Shown here: positions 1 through 10,900 of the stretch, one piece after another | Layout: each line of letters opens with the position of its first letter | Position numbering within the stretch: position 1 is the first letter of the stretch | Assembly (NCBI GenBank): GCA_019634165.1 | Contig: JAHQVT010000006.1 | Span: forward strand, 744,001 to 808,000 | DNA: 64,000 nucleotides | From: Rhodospirillales bacterium | GTDB lineage: Bacteria > Pseudomonadota > Alphaproteobacteria > Rhodospirillales > Thalassospiraceae | Direction of reading: 5' to 3' | The notes under the pieces: generated by a model | What the model saw: only the letters and a program-made list of their open reading frames with translations | Told to the model about the DNA's origin: nothing | Databases searched by the model: none | Translations under genes and position numbers: made by a program

Positions 1-947
1 TTGGCCTTTTTCAGATCATGTGAAACACGCGAACGTTTGTTCCATGGAATCGACACCATCCAATCAAGATAATTGCGCACCACGGTGGCTTCCGCCGACA
101 TCGGGCTCATATTGCGCAGTTTCTTGAGTTCGGCCTGTGCCTTTTCCTTTGCCTCTTTGGGCATTTTGGCTTTGTTCAGCTTCTCTTCAAGTTCAGAAGC
201 TTCATCCTTGCCGTCTTCGCCCTCGCCCAGTTCTTTCTGAATGGCTTTAAGTTGCTCATTCAAATAGTACTCGCGCTGGGTTTTCTCCATCTGGCGTTTG
301 ACCCGGTTGCGGATTTTCTTTTCAACCTGCAACACGCCAATTTCAGATTCCATGAACCCAAAAATACGTTCCAGACGGTCACCAACAAGGGCGGTTTCCA
401 GCAATTGCTGTTTTTCAGAAATCTTGAGCGACAGGTGCGATGCAACCGTGTCGGCAAGCTTGGCCGGTTCTTCGATCTGATTGACCGAAACCAAAACTTC
501 TGGCGGAATTTTTTTGTTTAGCTTGATGTACTGTTCGAACTGCGTGACCACAGAACGGGCCAACGCTTCAAGTTCGCTGTCATCTTCATCAGAATCTTCA
601 CGAACAGCACCATAAGCCTGGAAGAAATCCGGGTTATCAACATAGCCGGTAATTTCGGCACGTTTCCCGCCTTCAACCAATACCTTAACAGTTCCGTCCG
701 GCAGTTTAAGAAGCTGCAAGACAGTTGCGACAGTACCAACTTCGTAAAGATCTTCGACTGCCGGATCATCAAGACCGGCATCTTTCTGGGTTACAAGCAA
801 GATTTGCTTGTCTTCGCGCATCACATCTTCGAGTGCACGCACCGATTTCTCACGTCCGACAAACAGCGGAACAATCATGTGCGGGAACACGACAATGTCA
901 CGCAACGGCAGCACCGGGTATATTTCGCCACGCGCCAATTCGACCAT
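1..947 (-). CDS. lon: Lon protease, N-terminal part (truncated by window edge)
   Basis: Reverse complement from ATG at 947 reads MVELARGEIYPVLPLRDIVVFPHMIVPLFVGREKSVRALEDVMREDKQILLVTQKDA..., a Lon substrate-binding domain; follows clpX. Confidence 0.95.
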   Translation of the reverse strand, partial: MVELARGEIYPVLPLRDIVVFPHMIVPLFVGREKSVRALEDVMREDKQILLVTQKDAGLDDPAVEDLYEVGTVATVLQLLKLPDGTVKVLVEGGKRAEITGYVDNPDFFQAYGAVREDSDEDDSELEALARSVVTQFEQYIKLNKKIPPEVLVSVNQIEEPAKLADTVASHLSLKISEKQQLLETALVGDRLERIFGFMESEIGVLQVEKKIRNRVKRQMEKTQREYYLNEQLKAIQKELGEGEDGKDEASELEEKLNKAKMPKEAKEKAQAELKKLRNMSPMSAEATVVRNYLDWMVSIPWNKRSRVSHDLKKA

Positions 948-1040
948 TATGTTCTATTCCCTAATCTGAGCCAAAACGTTACTGAGGTCCTGCCATAGGC
1001 CCCATCAGCAACGCGAACATTTGATAGATAATCTGAAATT

Positions 1041-1068
1041 CCCGCACCGCAATAGATGCCGGTGCGGG
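1041..1068 (-). terminator. Stem-loop between clpX and lon (possible attenuator/terminator)
   Basis: cccgcaccg ... cggtgcggg inverted repeat, short T run on the minus strand. Confidence 0.5.
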
Positions 1069-1077
1069 ATTTAACTA

Positions 1078-2343
1078 TCAGGCAGTATTTTCGACACCTT
1101 CGTGACGTTCAGAATGGATCAGCAATGGTTTTGCTTTTCCATCGACAACATCCTTATTGATGACGATTTCCTCGACACTTTCCATCGTCGGCAAATCGAA
1201 CATGGTATCAAGCAAAATGCCTTCCATGATCGACCGCAGACCACGTGCACCGGTTTTGCGTTCAATTGCCTTTTCCGCAATGCCTTGCAGTGCATCAGGC
1301 TGGAAGGTGAGCTTGACATCTTCCATATCGAACAGGCGCTGATACTGCTTGATCAGCGCATTTTTCGGCTCGGTCAGGATTTTGACAAGTGCGTCACTGT
1401 CGAGGTCTTCAAGCGTTGCCAAAACCGGCAGACGACCAATGAATTCCGGAATAAGACCGAATTTCAAAAGATCTTCTGGTTCGACTTCACGAAGGACATC
1501 GCCCGTACGGCGTTCTTCCGAGCTGCGAACATCGGCACCAAAGCCGATTGCGCTGCCCTTGCCGCGTTGGGAAATCACCTTGTCCAAGCCAGCGAACGCG
1601 CCGCCAACGATGAACAGGATGTTGGTGGTGTCAACCTGCAGGAATTCTTGTTGCGGATGTTTACGACCACCTTGCGGCGGTACGGATGCAACAGTGCCTT
1701 CCATGATCTTCAGCAATGCCTGCTGAACGCCTTCGCCTGACACATCACGCGTGATCGACGGATTGTCCGATTTACGCGAAATCTTGTCGACTTCGTCAAT
1801 ATAGACGATGCCGCGCTGGGCACGTTCGACATTGTAATCTGCAGCCTGCAGCAACTTCAGAATGATGTTCTCGACATCCTCACCGACATAACCGGCTTCG
1901 GTCAGTGTCGTGGCATCTGCCATGGTGAACGGAACATCAAGAATACGTGCCAGAGTCTGTGCCAGAAGCGTTTTACCGCAACCGGTCGGACCAACCAGCA
2001 TGATGTTTGATTTCGCCAGTTCGATATCTTCGTTCTTGCTGGCGTGATGCAGGCGTTTGTAATGGTTGTGAACCGCGACTGAGAGAACTTTCTTCGCATG
2101 GCCCTGACCGATGACATAATCATCAAGGACCTTGCAAATCTCTTGCGGAGAAGGCACCCCGTCAGCCGATTTGACGAGATGGGTTTTATGCTCTTCGCGG
2201 ATGATGTCCATGCAAAGCTCTACGCATTCATCACAGATGAATACGGTTGGACCGGCGATGAGCTTGCGAACCTCGTGCTGGCTCTTTCCACAGAAAGAAC
2301 AGTACAGAGTATTCTTGGAGTCCCCGCTATTCGATTTGCTCAT
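1078..2343 (-). CDS. clpX: ATP-dependent Clp protease ATP-binding subunit ClpX
   Basis: N-terminal zinc finger [12 protein letters not shown], Walker A GPTGCGKT, ClpX signatures; gene context. Confidence 0.98.
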   Translation of the reverse strand: MSKSNSGDSKNTLYCSFCGKSQHEVRKLIAGPTVFICDECVELCMDIIREEHKTHLVKSADGVPSPQEICKVLDDYVIGQGHAKKVLSVAVHNHYKRLHHASKNEDIELAKSNIMLVGPTGCGKTLLAQTLARILDVPFTMADATTLTEAGYVGEDVENIILKLLQAADYNVERAQRGIVYIDEVDKISRKSDNPSITRDVSGEGVQQALLKIMEGTVASVPPQGGRKHPQQEFLQVDTTNILFIVGGAFAGLDKVISQRGKGSAIGFGADVRSSEERRTGDVLREVEPEDLLKFGLIPEFIGRLPVLATLEDLDSDALVKILTEPKNALIKQYQRLFDMEDVKLTFQPDALQGIAEKAIERKTGARGLRSIMEGILLDTMFDLPTMESVEEIVINKDVVDGKAKPLLIHSERHEGVENTA

Positions 2344-2590
2344 ACAAACCCCAATTACGTTTGACGTTATCTTTTATCTGCCATGTTAGCCGGTAAACGA
2401 TACCGATCTCAACGTTTAATCTGCGCTTTTAGGCCATTTGGCTACATGTTTGATATGGGAGCGCAACCACGGTTGCGAAACCCCTTGCTATAATCACCCA
2501 AACGTTTGAGTGCAACGCAAGCTCCAAACAGAACCCAAAAAGCCAGTCACCCTCTTGTCTATGACTTAAAACTGCCATGAGGCAAGTCAT

Positions 2591-2624
2591 AAAAAAACGC
2601 CCCGACCATTGATCGGGGCGTTTT
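2591..2624 (-). terminator. Rho-independent terminator after clpP
   Basis: cgccccgaccattgatcggggcg hairpin followed by T7 on the minus strand. Confidence 0.85.
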
Positions 2625-2644
2625 CACCAATCGAGATCACACGA

Positions 2645-3283
2645 TCAGTCTTTCTTTTCATCGCTATCCGTTTTCGGACGGGACGTCACCACCTCGTCGA
2701 TCAAGCCAAATTCTTTGGCCTGATCCGGAGTGAGGAAGTTATCACGCTCCATCGCATCTTCGATCGTCTTAAGATCACGGTCGGTATGTTCGACATAGAT
2801 CTCGTTAAGACGCTGACGCAGTGCCAGAATTTCGCGGGCATGGATTTCGATATCCGATGCCTGCCCCTGGAAACCGCCTGACGGCTGATGGATCATCACG
2901 CGGGCATTCGGCAGGCTATAACGCTTGCCTTTTGCACCGGCCATCAGAAGAAGCGAGCCCATAGATGCCGCCTGCCCCATGCACACCGTCGATACATCAC
3001 AGCGGATGTATTGCATGGTGTCATAGATGGCGAGACCCGAGGTCACAACACCGCCCGGAGAGTTGATGTAAAGCGAAATGTCCTTATCCGGATTTTCCGA
3101 TTCGAGGTGCAAAAGCTGCGCGCAGATCAGTGACGACATGCCGTCATGGACCTGACCATTGATGAAAACGATACGCTCCTTAAGCAAGCGCGAAAAGATG
3201 TCATAAGCACGCTCACCACGGCTGGTCTGTTCAACCACCATCGGTACAAGCGAGTTCATCTGTTCTCTAATCATCAACTGCAA
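2645..3283 (-). CDS. clpP: ATP-dependent Clp protease proteolytic subunit ClpP
   Basis: [32 protein letters not shown]..., GQAASMGS and MIHQP motifs. Confidence 0.98.
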   Translation of the reverse strand: MQLMIREQMNSLVPMVVEQTSRGERAYDIFSRLLKERIVFINGQVHDGMSSLICAQLLHLESENPDKDISLYINSPGGVVTSGLAIYDTMQYIRCDVSTVCMGQAASMGSLLLMAGAKGKRYSLPNARVMIHQPSGGFQGQASDIEIHAREILALRQRLNEIYVEHTDRDLKTIEDAMERDNFLTPDQAKEFGLIDEVVTSRPKTDSDEKKD

Positions 3284-3318
3284 TCTCCCTGCATTATCCT
3301 AAACCGTGTCCGGCTGGA

Positions 3319-4779
3319 TTACTTCTCTTCGGATTTGTCAGCTGCTTTTTTCTTCGCAACCGGCTTCTTAGCAGCAGCTTTCTTGGCCGGAGCCTTTTTC
3401 TCTGCAGCTTTTTTCGCCGGTGCTTTCTTAGCAGCCGATTTTTTCTTCGGAGCTTCGTCTTCCTCTTCCGGCTTCAGAAGATCTTCGACCGAAACGGTCT
3501 TTTCTTCAACCTTGGCGAGTTCGACGATGTAATCAACGACCTTGTCTTCATATACAGGGCCCTGAAGAGCCTGCAAGGCCTGCGGGTTATTTTTATAGAA
3601 TTCAATAACCTGCTGTTCCTGACCCGGGTACTTCTGAGCTTCGGCAACAAGAACCTTGTTCACGTCTTCCTGGGTAACCTGGATGTCGTTTGCACGGCCA
3701 ACTTCAGCCAGCAGCAGGCCAAGAAGAACGCGGCGTTCTGCGATTTCGCGGAACTCTGCGGTCAGTTCTTCTTCAGACTTGCCTTTGGTTTCGTCATCTT
3801 CCTGACCAGCTTCACGTGCCTGTTTGATCTGACCGATGATGCCTTCCAGCTCGTTGTCGACCAGCGAGGTCGGCAGTTCGAAGCTGTGGTTTTCAGCCAG
3901 CGCGTCAAGCAGCTCGCGCTTCATTTTCTGACGGGAAACCGATTCGTACTCGCGACCGAAATCCTTACGGATTGCGTCTTTAAGTGCTTCAAAGCTTTCC
4001 TGGCCGAGTTTCTTGGCCAATTCGTCATCCAGCTCAGCCGGTTTCTTTTCTTTGATTTCTTTGACGGTTACGTCGAACTCGGCATCTTTGCCTGCAAGCT
4101 CAGCAGCACCGTACTCTTCCGGGAATTTAACTTTGACGACAAGTGCGTCACCGCCGTTAACACCGGTAAGCTGTTCTTCGAAACCTTCGATGAAAGAGCT
4201 TGAACCAAGTTCGAGTTCGTAATCTTCAGCTTTACCACCTTCGAAGGCTTCACCACCGATTTTGCCGAGGAAGTCGATGACAACAACGTCGCCAGTTTTC
4301 GACTTACGCTTGCGTGCCAAAGGTGCAGTCGTGCCCTGAGCCGCAGCAATGCGCTCGAGGGTTTCATTTACCTTGGTGTCGTCAAGTTCAACAACTTCAC
4401 GGGTCAGCTTCAGCTTTTTGAAGTCCATTGCTTCGATTGCCGGGATGATTTCAACAGCGATGTCGAACTCAAGGTCCCCGCCTTCATCGAATTTGGTTAC
4501 TTCGATTTTCGGCTGAACGGCCGGGCGCAGATCGTTGTCGGAAAGAACTTTACCGGTGTTTTCATTTACAGCGGTTTCAAGAACTTCACCCATGACGGAC
4601 TGACCGTAACGCTGGCGCAGGAGTTTCGCCGGAATTTTACCCGGACGGAAGCCTGGCAGGCGAACCTGATCTTTGATCTCGTCAAGTTTGGCGACGACTT
4701 TTTCTTCGATATGTGCGGCGGGCACGACGACTTTGAACTCGCGCGCCAGGCCTTCGTTTTTGGTTTCAGTAACCTGCAT
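3319..4779 (-). CDS. tig: Trigger factor with Lys/Ala-rich C-terminal tail
   Basis: MQVTETKNEGLAREFKVVVPA..., GFRPGKIP ribosome-binding motif, FKBP-type PPIase region; upstream of clpP. Confidence 0.97.
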   Translation of the reverse strand: MQVTETKNEGLAREFKVVVPAAHIEEKVVAKLDEIKDQVRLPGFRPGKIPAKLLRQRYGQSVMGEVLETAVNENTGKVLSDNDLRPAVQPKIEVTKFDEGGDLEFDIAVEIIPAIEAMDFKKLKLTREVVELDDTKVNETLERIAAAQGTTAPLARKRKSKTGDVVVIDFLGKIGGEAFEGGKAEDYELELGSSSFIEGFEEQLTGVNGGDALVVKVKFPEEYGAAELAGKDAEFDVTVKEIKEKKPAELDDELAKKLGQESFEALKDAIRKDFGREYESVSRQKMKRELLDALAENHSFELPTSLVDNELEGIIGQIKQAREAGQEDDETKGKSEEELTAEFREIAERRVLLGLLLAEVGRANDIQVTQEDVNKVLVAEAQKYPGQEQQVIEFYKNNPQALQALQGPVYEDKVVDYIVELAKVEEKTVSVEDLLKPEEEDEAPKKKSAAKKAPAKKAAEKKAPAKKAAAKKPVAKKKAADKSEEK

Positions 4780-4892
4780 AGATAACTCTTTTGCTTGGTT
4801 CGAATAATGTCCGTTACGCGACGCAGTCCGGACGTCAGAAAGTCAAAATGACTAAACGAATATATAAGCTGATCTAATAATCAGCCTGCAAG

Positions 4893-4977
4893 TGGTACGG
4901 GCGAAGGGACTCGAACCCCCACGTCTTGCGACACCAGGACCTAAACCTGGCGCGTCTACCAATTCCGCCACGCCCGC
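4893..4977 (-). tRNA. tRNA-Leu (anticodon UAG), CCA encoded
   Basis: Minus strand GCGGGCGTGGCGGAATTGGTAGACGCGCCAGGTTTAGGTCCTGG...GGTTCGAGTCCCTTCGCCCGTACCA; anticodon loop TTTAGGT, long variable arm, TTCGAGTCC T-loop. Confidence 0.96.
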
Positions 4978-5145
4978 ACACAAGCATACAAATCATCTCG
5001 GTTGGACCGAAATGAGTGCGCCTTAATACAAACTTCGCTCACCTCATGCAAGCATCGCCTTTTCGACAAACGCATTCTTCTGACAATTAACGGGTTTTTG
5101 ATGACGAAATTGGGACTATTCCGGGATTTTCGGGCAATCTAAAAC

Positions 5146-6549
5146 TTAACGCAACAAGCGCTTTACGCTGCTGGAAGCGGCAATTTTGCCCTGACCGACA
5201 TAGCTTTCGTGATTTTTTTCGATCATCGAGAGGTCATAAAGGTAATTCACCATCATCCCGAATGACTGGGTCCAGCCGTTTTCCTTACCGTTGCCATTCC
5301 AGTTAAGGCGCTGGACCCGCGCCCCATTGCTCAGATGGAAATGCGCGACAGGATCAAACGATGATCCCGTTTCGGGACGTCTGGCATTTAACAGATACCA
5401 TGCGCTCAGATATTCAATATTGGTGCGTGTACGTTCGCCAACGCCATCCGGGCTTGATGCTGGTGGCTTGGGCCCCATCAGTTCATCACAGTCACGAAGG
5501 GCAGCTTCGATTGCCTTTGGCAAGCCGGTTTCGACATTTTGTGCCATCGCATCAAGCTGCCGATCCATCCAATGACGCAATCGCGGAATCGGCGATAGCG
5601 TACTAAACTGTTTTAAGTTCGGCAGATCACGCTGCAACTCGGCAACGACACGCTTAATCAGGAAATCGCCAAAACTGATCCCTGCCAGCCCCGCCTGCGC
5701 GTTTGAGATGGAATAAAAAATAGCCGTATCCGCAGATGGCTCAGTTTCCATCCCACCATCTTGTTGCTTAGTTTGAATCAGGGCATCGACATTTCCCGCA
5801 ATGCCGTTAACCAACGCAACTTCAACAAAAATCAATGGTTCGTCGGGCATGCCGGGATGGAAAAAGGCAAAGCATCTGCGATCGGGTGCCAGGCGCCGCT
5901 TTAAATCATCCCAACTTTGGATGGCGTGAACCGCCTCATAGGCAATCAGTTTTTCAAGAAGCGCTGCGGGCGAATGCCACGTTATCCGCTGGAGTTCAAG
6001 AAAGCCGATATCAAACCAGCTTGCCAAAAGCGTTTTTAAATCACGTTCAAGAATACCAAGCCCGGGTGCTTCTTTGCGCCAACGCAGCAAATCCGAACGC
6101 AGATCAACCAAAAACTTCACCCCTTGTGGCAAGGAGTTGAATTCTTTTAATATTTCGCGAAATGGCGGGACAAGTGCTGCACGCAGTTCGGATTCCAACA
6201 ATGCCTGTTCTGCCAGGTCGTCGGCCATGTTCCAGTCGGTCATGATCGCCGCAACACGGTCACGATCCACCCCGAATTCATTAACCAGCAGATGAAGAAA
6301 TTGACGTTTGCCATCATCATCAAGACGCAGGAAATCATGGCCAAGGGCGGCGGCACGTGAACGTGCCGACACCGCCCCACCGCGCCTTGCAAGACAATCC
6401 GCAATTTGACCGCGCCAATGTTCTTGACGTGTGTGACTTTCATCCAGACCAAGACTACGCACAACCGGACTGTCGCGTAGCTCACGCCACGCAATGCGCA
6501 GGTTATCAAGTGTCCTGTCCAAAAAAGTCTGGGACATATCCGCCTCCAA
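5146..6549 (-). CDS. Malonyl-CoA decarboxylase (likely start Met at 6537)
   Basis: FYSISNAQAGLAGISFGDFLIKRVV, FSTLSPIPRLRHWM, FHLSNGARVQRLNWNGNGKENGWTQSFGMMVNYLYDL typical of the MCD family. Confidence 0.93.
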   Translation of the reverse strand: MEADMSQTFLDRTLDNLRIAWRELRDSPVVRSLGLDESHTRQEHWRGQIADCLARRGGAVSARSRAAALGHDFLRLDDDGKRQFLHLLVNEFGVDRDRVAAIMTDWNMADDLAEQALLESELRAALVPPFREILKEFNSLPQGVKFLVDLRSDLLRWRKEAPGLGILERDLKTLLASWFDIGFLELQRITWHSPAALLEKLIAYEAVHAIQSWDDLKRRLAPDRRCFAFFHPGMPDEPLIFVEVALVNGIAGNVDALIQTKQQDGGMETEPSADTAIFYSISNAQAGLAGISFGDFLIKRVVAELQRDLPNLKQFSTLSPIPRLRHWMDRQLDAMAQNVETGLPKAIEAALRDCDELMGPKPPASSPDGVGERTRTNIEYLSAWYLLNARRPETGSSFDPVAHFHLSNGARVQRLNWNGNGKENGWTQSFGMMVNYLYDLSMIEKNHESYVGQGKIAASSSVKRLLR

Positions 6550-6755
6550 CCCCTGTTAGATGCTGTTTGCATGTCACAGGGTGGTCAAAATTTGCTGGTT
6601 CCTAATTTATATCGGGTGCAATCGGACAAAGGTCCAGCATCGCCGCCAACTTGTCATACCAAATTGTTATTAACGTGGCGCAAATCATAAGCACCCTCAT
6701 GACGTTACCGCGCATAAACGCGGCAAAACCGCCTCTCCTCGCCTTGATTGCGGGT

Positions 6756-8219
6756 TTATCCCTTATTACGTGATGCCAGCCACAATTCGCGTAAGATTGC
6801 GGGCAGATGTTCCGGGATATCTTCGGCAATCAAGCCCGGTCCAATATCGGCACCACTACGGGCATGCAGCCAGACACCCATGCAAGCCGCGTCAAACATT
6901 TCCATCCCTTGGGCCATCAAACCGCCAATGATCCCGGACAAAACATCGCCTGATCCAGCAGTTGCCAACCACGATGCTTCCATCGCGTTGATCGCGGCCC
7001 TGCCATCCGGGGCTGCGATAACCGTATCGGCACCCTTTATCAAAACAGTGGCACCGCTGCGCTTTGCCGCCGCACGTGCACGGGTCAATTTATCGCCTTC
7101 GATGTCAGGAAACAGACGGGCAAATTCGCCCTCATGCGGGGTTAAAACCGTTGGTCCCTGAATGGCAAAACATAATGTAGACGGATCTTCGGTGAAACTT
7201 GTGAGCGCATCTGCGTCCAGAACAGTGGCCCGGCACAGATGCAAAAGCTGTATCACAAGGCTTCTGGTGCCATCACCAACACCATATCCCGGCCCAATGA
7301 CAAAGGCATTATGTCGACAGTCGCTGAGCAAGGATTCAAGCATCCCAATAGGGGCAGTCATATTGCCCGGCGCATCGGCGCCGTAAACCGGCAATACAAC
7401 AGGATCAGCAACAATGGTTAGCAACCCGACACCGGATCGGCGTGCCGCGCGTGCCACCAGCCGTGTCGCCCCGGTCATGCTCGTCCCACCAAAGGCCAGC
7501 AAATGCCCACGATGATATTTATGCCCGTCAATACCGGGCCAATGAATGCCTGCCCGCCACAAAACCGGATCATTGCGCCAGCAGGTCGGACGAATTTCTG
7601 AAATCGTTTGATCCGAAATGCCAATATCGCGCACGGAAACTTCACCGCACATCAATCGACCAGGCAAAAGATAATGCCCAGGCTTCGCCCGGCAGAACGT
7701 CACCGTCAGATCTGCCTTGATCCCGTGTCCCCGAACCATGCCGGTATTGCCATCAATGCCTGATGGCACATCCACCGAAACAACCGCACACATGCTTGAA
7801 TTGATCGTTGTGATCAACTCGCCCAGATCGCCATCAATATCGCGCGCAAGCCCTGCCCCAAAGATACAATCAACAATCAAATCCGCCCCAACCACAAGGG
7901 CCGGTGACAAACGTTCGGTCGCACCATCCCAACGCGCAGCGTGAAGGGCAGCATCCCCCTTAAGGGCGCTAATATCCCCAAGCAGCCCCAACCGCACCGA
8001 CCAACCTTCATCACGCAATAGTTTGGCAATAACAAAACCATCCCCGCCATTATTGCCCGGACCGCACAAGACCGAAACAGAACGCGGAGACCAGTGACGC
8101 ACGATTTCTTCAAATACCGTGCGCCCGGCATTTTGCATCAAAACGTCGCCAGAAATTCCACCTTCAATGGTGCGACGATCAGCATCATACATCTGTTCGG
8201 TTGTCAGGATTTCAAACAT
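6756..8219 (-). CDS. nnr: Bifunctional ADP-dependent NAD(P)H-hydrate dehydratase / NAD(P)H-hydrate epimerase
   Basis: N-terminal YjeF_N GPGNNGGDGFVIAKLL; C-terminal ribokinase-like carbohydrate kinase with TAGSGDVLSGIIGG. Confidence 0.95.
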   Translation of the reverse strand: MFEILTTEQMYDADRRTIEGGISGDVLMQNAGRTVFEEIVRHWSPRSVSVLCGPGNNGGDGFVIAKLLRDEGWSVRLGLLGDISALKGDAALHAARWDGATERLSPALVVGADLIVDCIFGAGLARDIDGDLGELITTINSSMCAVVSVDVPSGIDGNTGMVRGHGIKADLTVTFCRAKPGHYLLPGRLMCGEVSVRDIGISDQTISEIRPTCWRNDPVLWRAGIHWPGIDGHKYHRGHLLAFGGTSMTGATRLVARAARRSGVGLLTIVADPVVLPVYGADAPGNMTAPIGMLESLLSDCRHNAFVIGPGYGVGDGTRSLVIQLLHLCRATVLDADALTSFTEDPSTLCFAIQGPTVLTPHEGEFARLFPDIEGDKLTRARAAAKRSGATVLIKGADTVIAAPDGRAAINAMEASWLATAGSGDVLSGIIGGLMAQGMEMFDAACMGVWLHARSGADIGPGLIAEDIPEHLPAILRELWLASRNKG

Positions 8220-8416
8220 TTTACCCAGTCCGCTTTCCCATCACTGGCAGCCTGATAGCAACAATTGCCCTAGGTCGAAAAAGAGCGACAGTCACTGGTA
8301 GCCATTTGTTTTCCACGTCAGTATATTGCAACCAAGTTCGCAAGTCAGGTTGATAACACATAGCCTTATCACCTTGACCCGCAACAATAACGCACTTTCC
8401 GCAACAAGGCTTCTCA

Positions 8417-9682
8417 ATGCATGTTGTCGTTATGGGCGCTGGCGTCATCGGGACGACAGCCGCCTGGTATCTTTTGCAAAATGGCCATCAGGTCACGGTC
8501 ATTGACCGTCAGCATGCAAGTGCACAGGAAACAAGCTTTGCCAATGGCGGGCAGATTTCGGCATGCCACGCGACACCTTGGGCCAATGCCAAAGCCCCCA
8601 AACAAATCATAAAATGGCTTGGCCGCGAAGAAGCACCGCTTTTGGTCAGGATGCGGTTTGACCCACAGCTTTTTGCTTGGGGTTTACGGTTCTTGGGCAA
8701 CTGCACCGATGCCCGCGCCAAGATCAATTTGGAAAAAGCCCTGCGGGTTGCGATTTATAGCCGCGATTGCCTGCGCACCCTTAGAACCGATCTTGGTCTT
8801 GAGTATGACCAAAGCGATCAGGGAATTTTGCATATTTGTCGTGATGCGCGTGAAATGGCCTCTGTCACCACCGCAACCAGCCAGATGCAAGATTTTGGCC
8901 TAAACCGCAAAATCGTCACGGCCGACGAATGCTATGAAATCGAGCCTGCCCTACGCCAAAGCACCGCACCAATTGTTGGCGGCAGCTACACCCCCGATGA
9001 TGAAAGTGGCGATGCCCGCAAGTTCACCGAACTTCTGACCCAACATTGCATTGCCAAAGGTGCGACGTTTAAATTCAATACCGGCATCCTTTCACTGACC
9101 AAGGAAGGCGGCAAAATAACGTCGGTCCAAACCGATCAAGGTAAGATCACAGCAGATGCTTTTTTGGTTTGCCTTGGCAGTTACAGCCCGCTTTTGGTTA
9201 AGCCACTGGGGATCGATTTGCCGATCTATCCGTGTAAGGGATATTCGATCAGTATCGACACCACCGGCTATGACGGTGCCCCCAAAACAGCCTTGATCGA
9301 TGACAGTGTCAAAATGGTCTATTCACGCCTTGGCGAACAGCTTCGCGTGGCGGGAACCGCAGAACTTGACGGCTATAACCTGCGTATGTCGCCGCAGCGC
9401 AAACAACTTATTGTTGATAAGGCCTTAGAATTATTCCCAAATTCTGGCGACAAGTCGAAAATCGCGTTTTGGTCAGGTCTGCGGCCTGTTACACCTGATT
9501 CTGCCCCTATTCTTGGCGCTACTAAATATGGTAATCTGTTCCTTAATACGGGGCACGGGACGCTGGGTTGGACGATGAGTTGCGGATCAGCAAAAGCAAT
9601 GGCCGATTTGATCAGCAACCAAGACCCTGACATCCCACTAACAGGGCTAGGTATCGATCGTTTTAAACGAACGGTATGGTGA
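8417..9682 (+). CDS. dadA: D-amino acid dehydrogenase
   Basis: MHVVVMGAGVIGTTAAWYLLQNGHQVTVIDRQ, ETSFANGGQISACHATPWA, FLNTGHGTLGWTMSCGSAKAMADL as in DadA. Confidence 0.92.
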   Translation: MHVVVMGAGVIGTTAAWYLLQNGHQVTVIDRQHASAQETSFANGGQISACHATPWANAKAPKQIIKWLGREEAPLLVRMRFDPQLFAWGLRFLGNCTDARAKINLEKALRVAIYSRDCLRTLRTDLGLEYDQSDQGILHICRDAREMASVTTATSQMQDFGLNRKIVTADECYEIEPALRQSTAPIVGGSYTPDDESGDARKFTELLTQHCIAKGATFKFNTGILSLTKEGGKITSVQTDQGKITADAFLVCLGSYSPLLVKPLGIDLPIYPCKGYSISIDTTGYDGAPKTALIDDSVKMVYSRLGEQLRVAGTAELDGYNLRMSPQRKQLIVDKALELFPNSGDKSKIAFWSGLRPVTPDSAPILGATKYGNLFLNTGHGTLGWTMSCGSAKAMADLISNQDPDIPLTGLGIDRFKRTVW

Positions 9683-9685
9683 ACT

Positions 9686-10813
9686 ATGGGACCAGGGGCT
9701 GATATGACCAACGACACACGGATTGGCGCAACGAATGCACCACTGGCCGATCAGGTAGTCCTGAACGCGCTTCCGTATGCGGCCGTAATTTGTGATCGCA
9801 ACGGGCTTGTTCTTCAATGCAACGAAGCCATTGCACGCATGATCGGTGTTTCCCGTGATCGCATGATGGGCCGCAAGGCCGGTTTCCTGTCCAAGGGTCT
9901 GATGAACGACATCGAAGATGTCTTTGCTTCGGGTCGATCTTGGCGGGGTGATATCATCCTTGTCGGGGCATCCAAGGAAAGTCACGTTTGCGATCTATCC
10001 ATCGCACCGCTTGAATATTTCCAAAACAATGAAACCCGCACCGCTGTTCTGATGACGCTTCTGGAAAATGATCGTCAACAACAGGCTGAGCGTTCCTTGA
10101 TGGCGCAGAACCGCAATCAAACAGATGCCAATGCGTCAAAATCAGACTTCATTGCCAATATGGGCCATGAATTGCGCACCCCGCTTAATGCGATTATTGG
10201 CAACTCGGAATTGATTGCCCAAGCTGTTCTTGGCGACATCCCCGACGGATACCGCGATTGCGGACGCGATGTGTATGAAGCCGGTAAGCACCTTCTGGAA
10301 CTGGTAAACAACGTTCTTGACGTGTCCAAGCTTTCAGCAGGCTCAATGACCCTTCAGCTTGACGACGTCGATCTTGGCTCTGTGATCCAAGAAGCAGGCA
10401 AACTTGTGCGCGATGACATTTCGCGCCGTCACCACAGTTTGAAATTCGATCTGCCATCTAAGAATGTTTCACTGCGCTGTGACAAGCTGAAGCTCAAACA
10501 AATCCTGATCAATATCCTAAGCAACGCGGCCAAATTCACCCCAGATGGCGGGCAAATCACAATCGGCCTGTCGATGAGTGATGATGACATTACCATTGCC
10601 GTTATAGATAACGGTGTCGGCATGAGCCCAAATGACATTCCCCGCGCCCTTGCACGGTTCTCGCAACTTCACCCCTCCGGGGTCAAGGAAAGTGCTGGGA
10701 CGGGCCTTGGCCTGCCATTGGCAAAGCTTCTTGTTGAACTTCATGGTGGACGGCTTAGCATCGAAAGCGACCTTGGCAAAGGCACAACGGTACGCATAAC
10801 CCTGCCACGCTAA
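9686..10813 (+). CDS. PAS-domain sensor histidine kinase (likely soluble)
   Basis: PAS-like N-terminus, H-box FIANMGHELRTPLNAI, N-box NILSNAAKF, DNGVGM, GTGLGLPL; no transmembrane segment seen. Confidence 0.93.
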   Translation: MGPGADMTNDTRIGATNAPLADQVVLNALPYAAVICDRNGLVLQCNEAIARMIGVSRDRMMGRKAGFLSKGLMNDIEDVFASGRSWRGDIILVGASKESHVCDLSIAPLEYFQNNETRTAVLMTLLENDRQQQAERSLMAQNRNQTDANASKSDFIANMGHELRTPLNAIIGNSELIAQAVLGDIPDGYRDCGRDVYEAGKHLLELVNNVLDVSKLSAGSMTLQLDDVDLGSVIQEAGKLVRDDISRRHHSLKFDLPSKNVSLRCDKLKLKQILINILSNAAKFTPDGGQITIGLSMSDDDITIAVIDNGVGMSPNDIPRALARFSQLHPSGVKESAGTGLGLPLAKLLVELHGGRLSIESDLGKGTTVRITLPR

Positions 10814-10846
10814 GCAATCCCCCCACCACATTAATTCACACATAAC

Positions 10847-10880
10847 AAAGCCCGCATGGAGTGATCCATTGCGGGCTTTG
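10847..10880. terminator. Bidirectional stem-loop between the convergent kinase and cytochrome genes
   Basis: aaagcccgca...tgcgggcttt hairpin. Confidence 0.75.
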
Positions 10881-10900
10881 CCGTCAAACAGTATGTCCTA

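Noticed and set aside
260-781. Short minus-strand ORFs in the first kilobase
   Set aside because: Out-of-frame fragments inside lon; the true lon ORF runs off the window and so was not in the ORF track.
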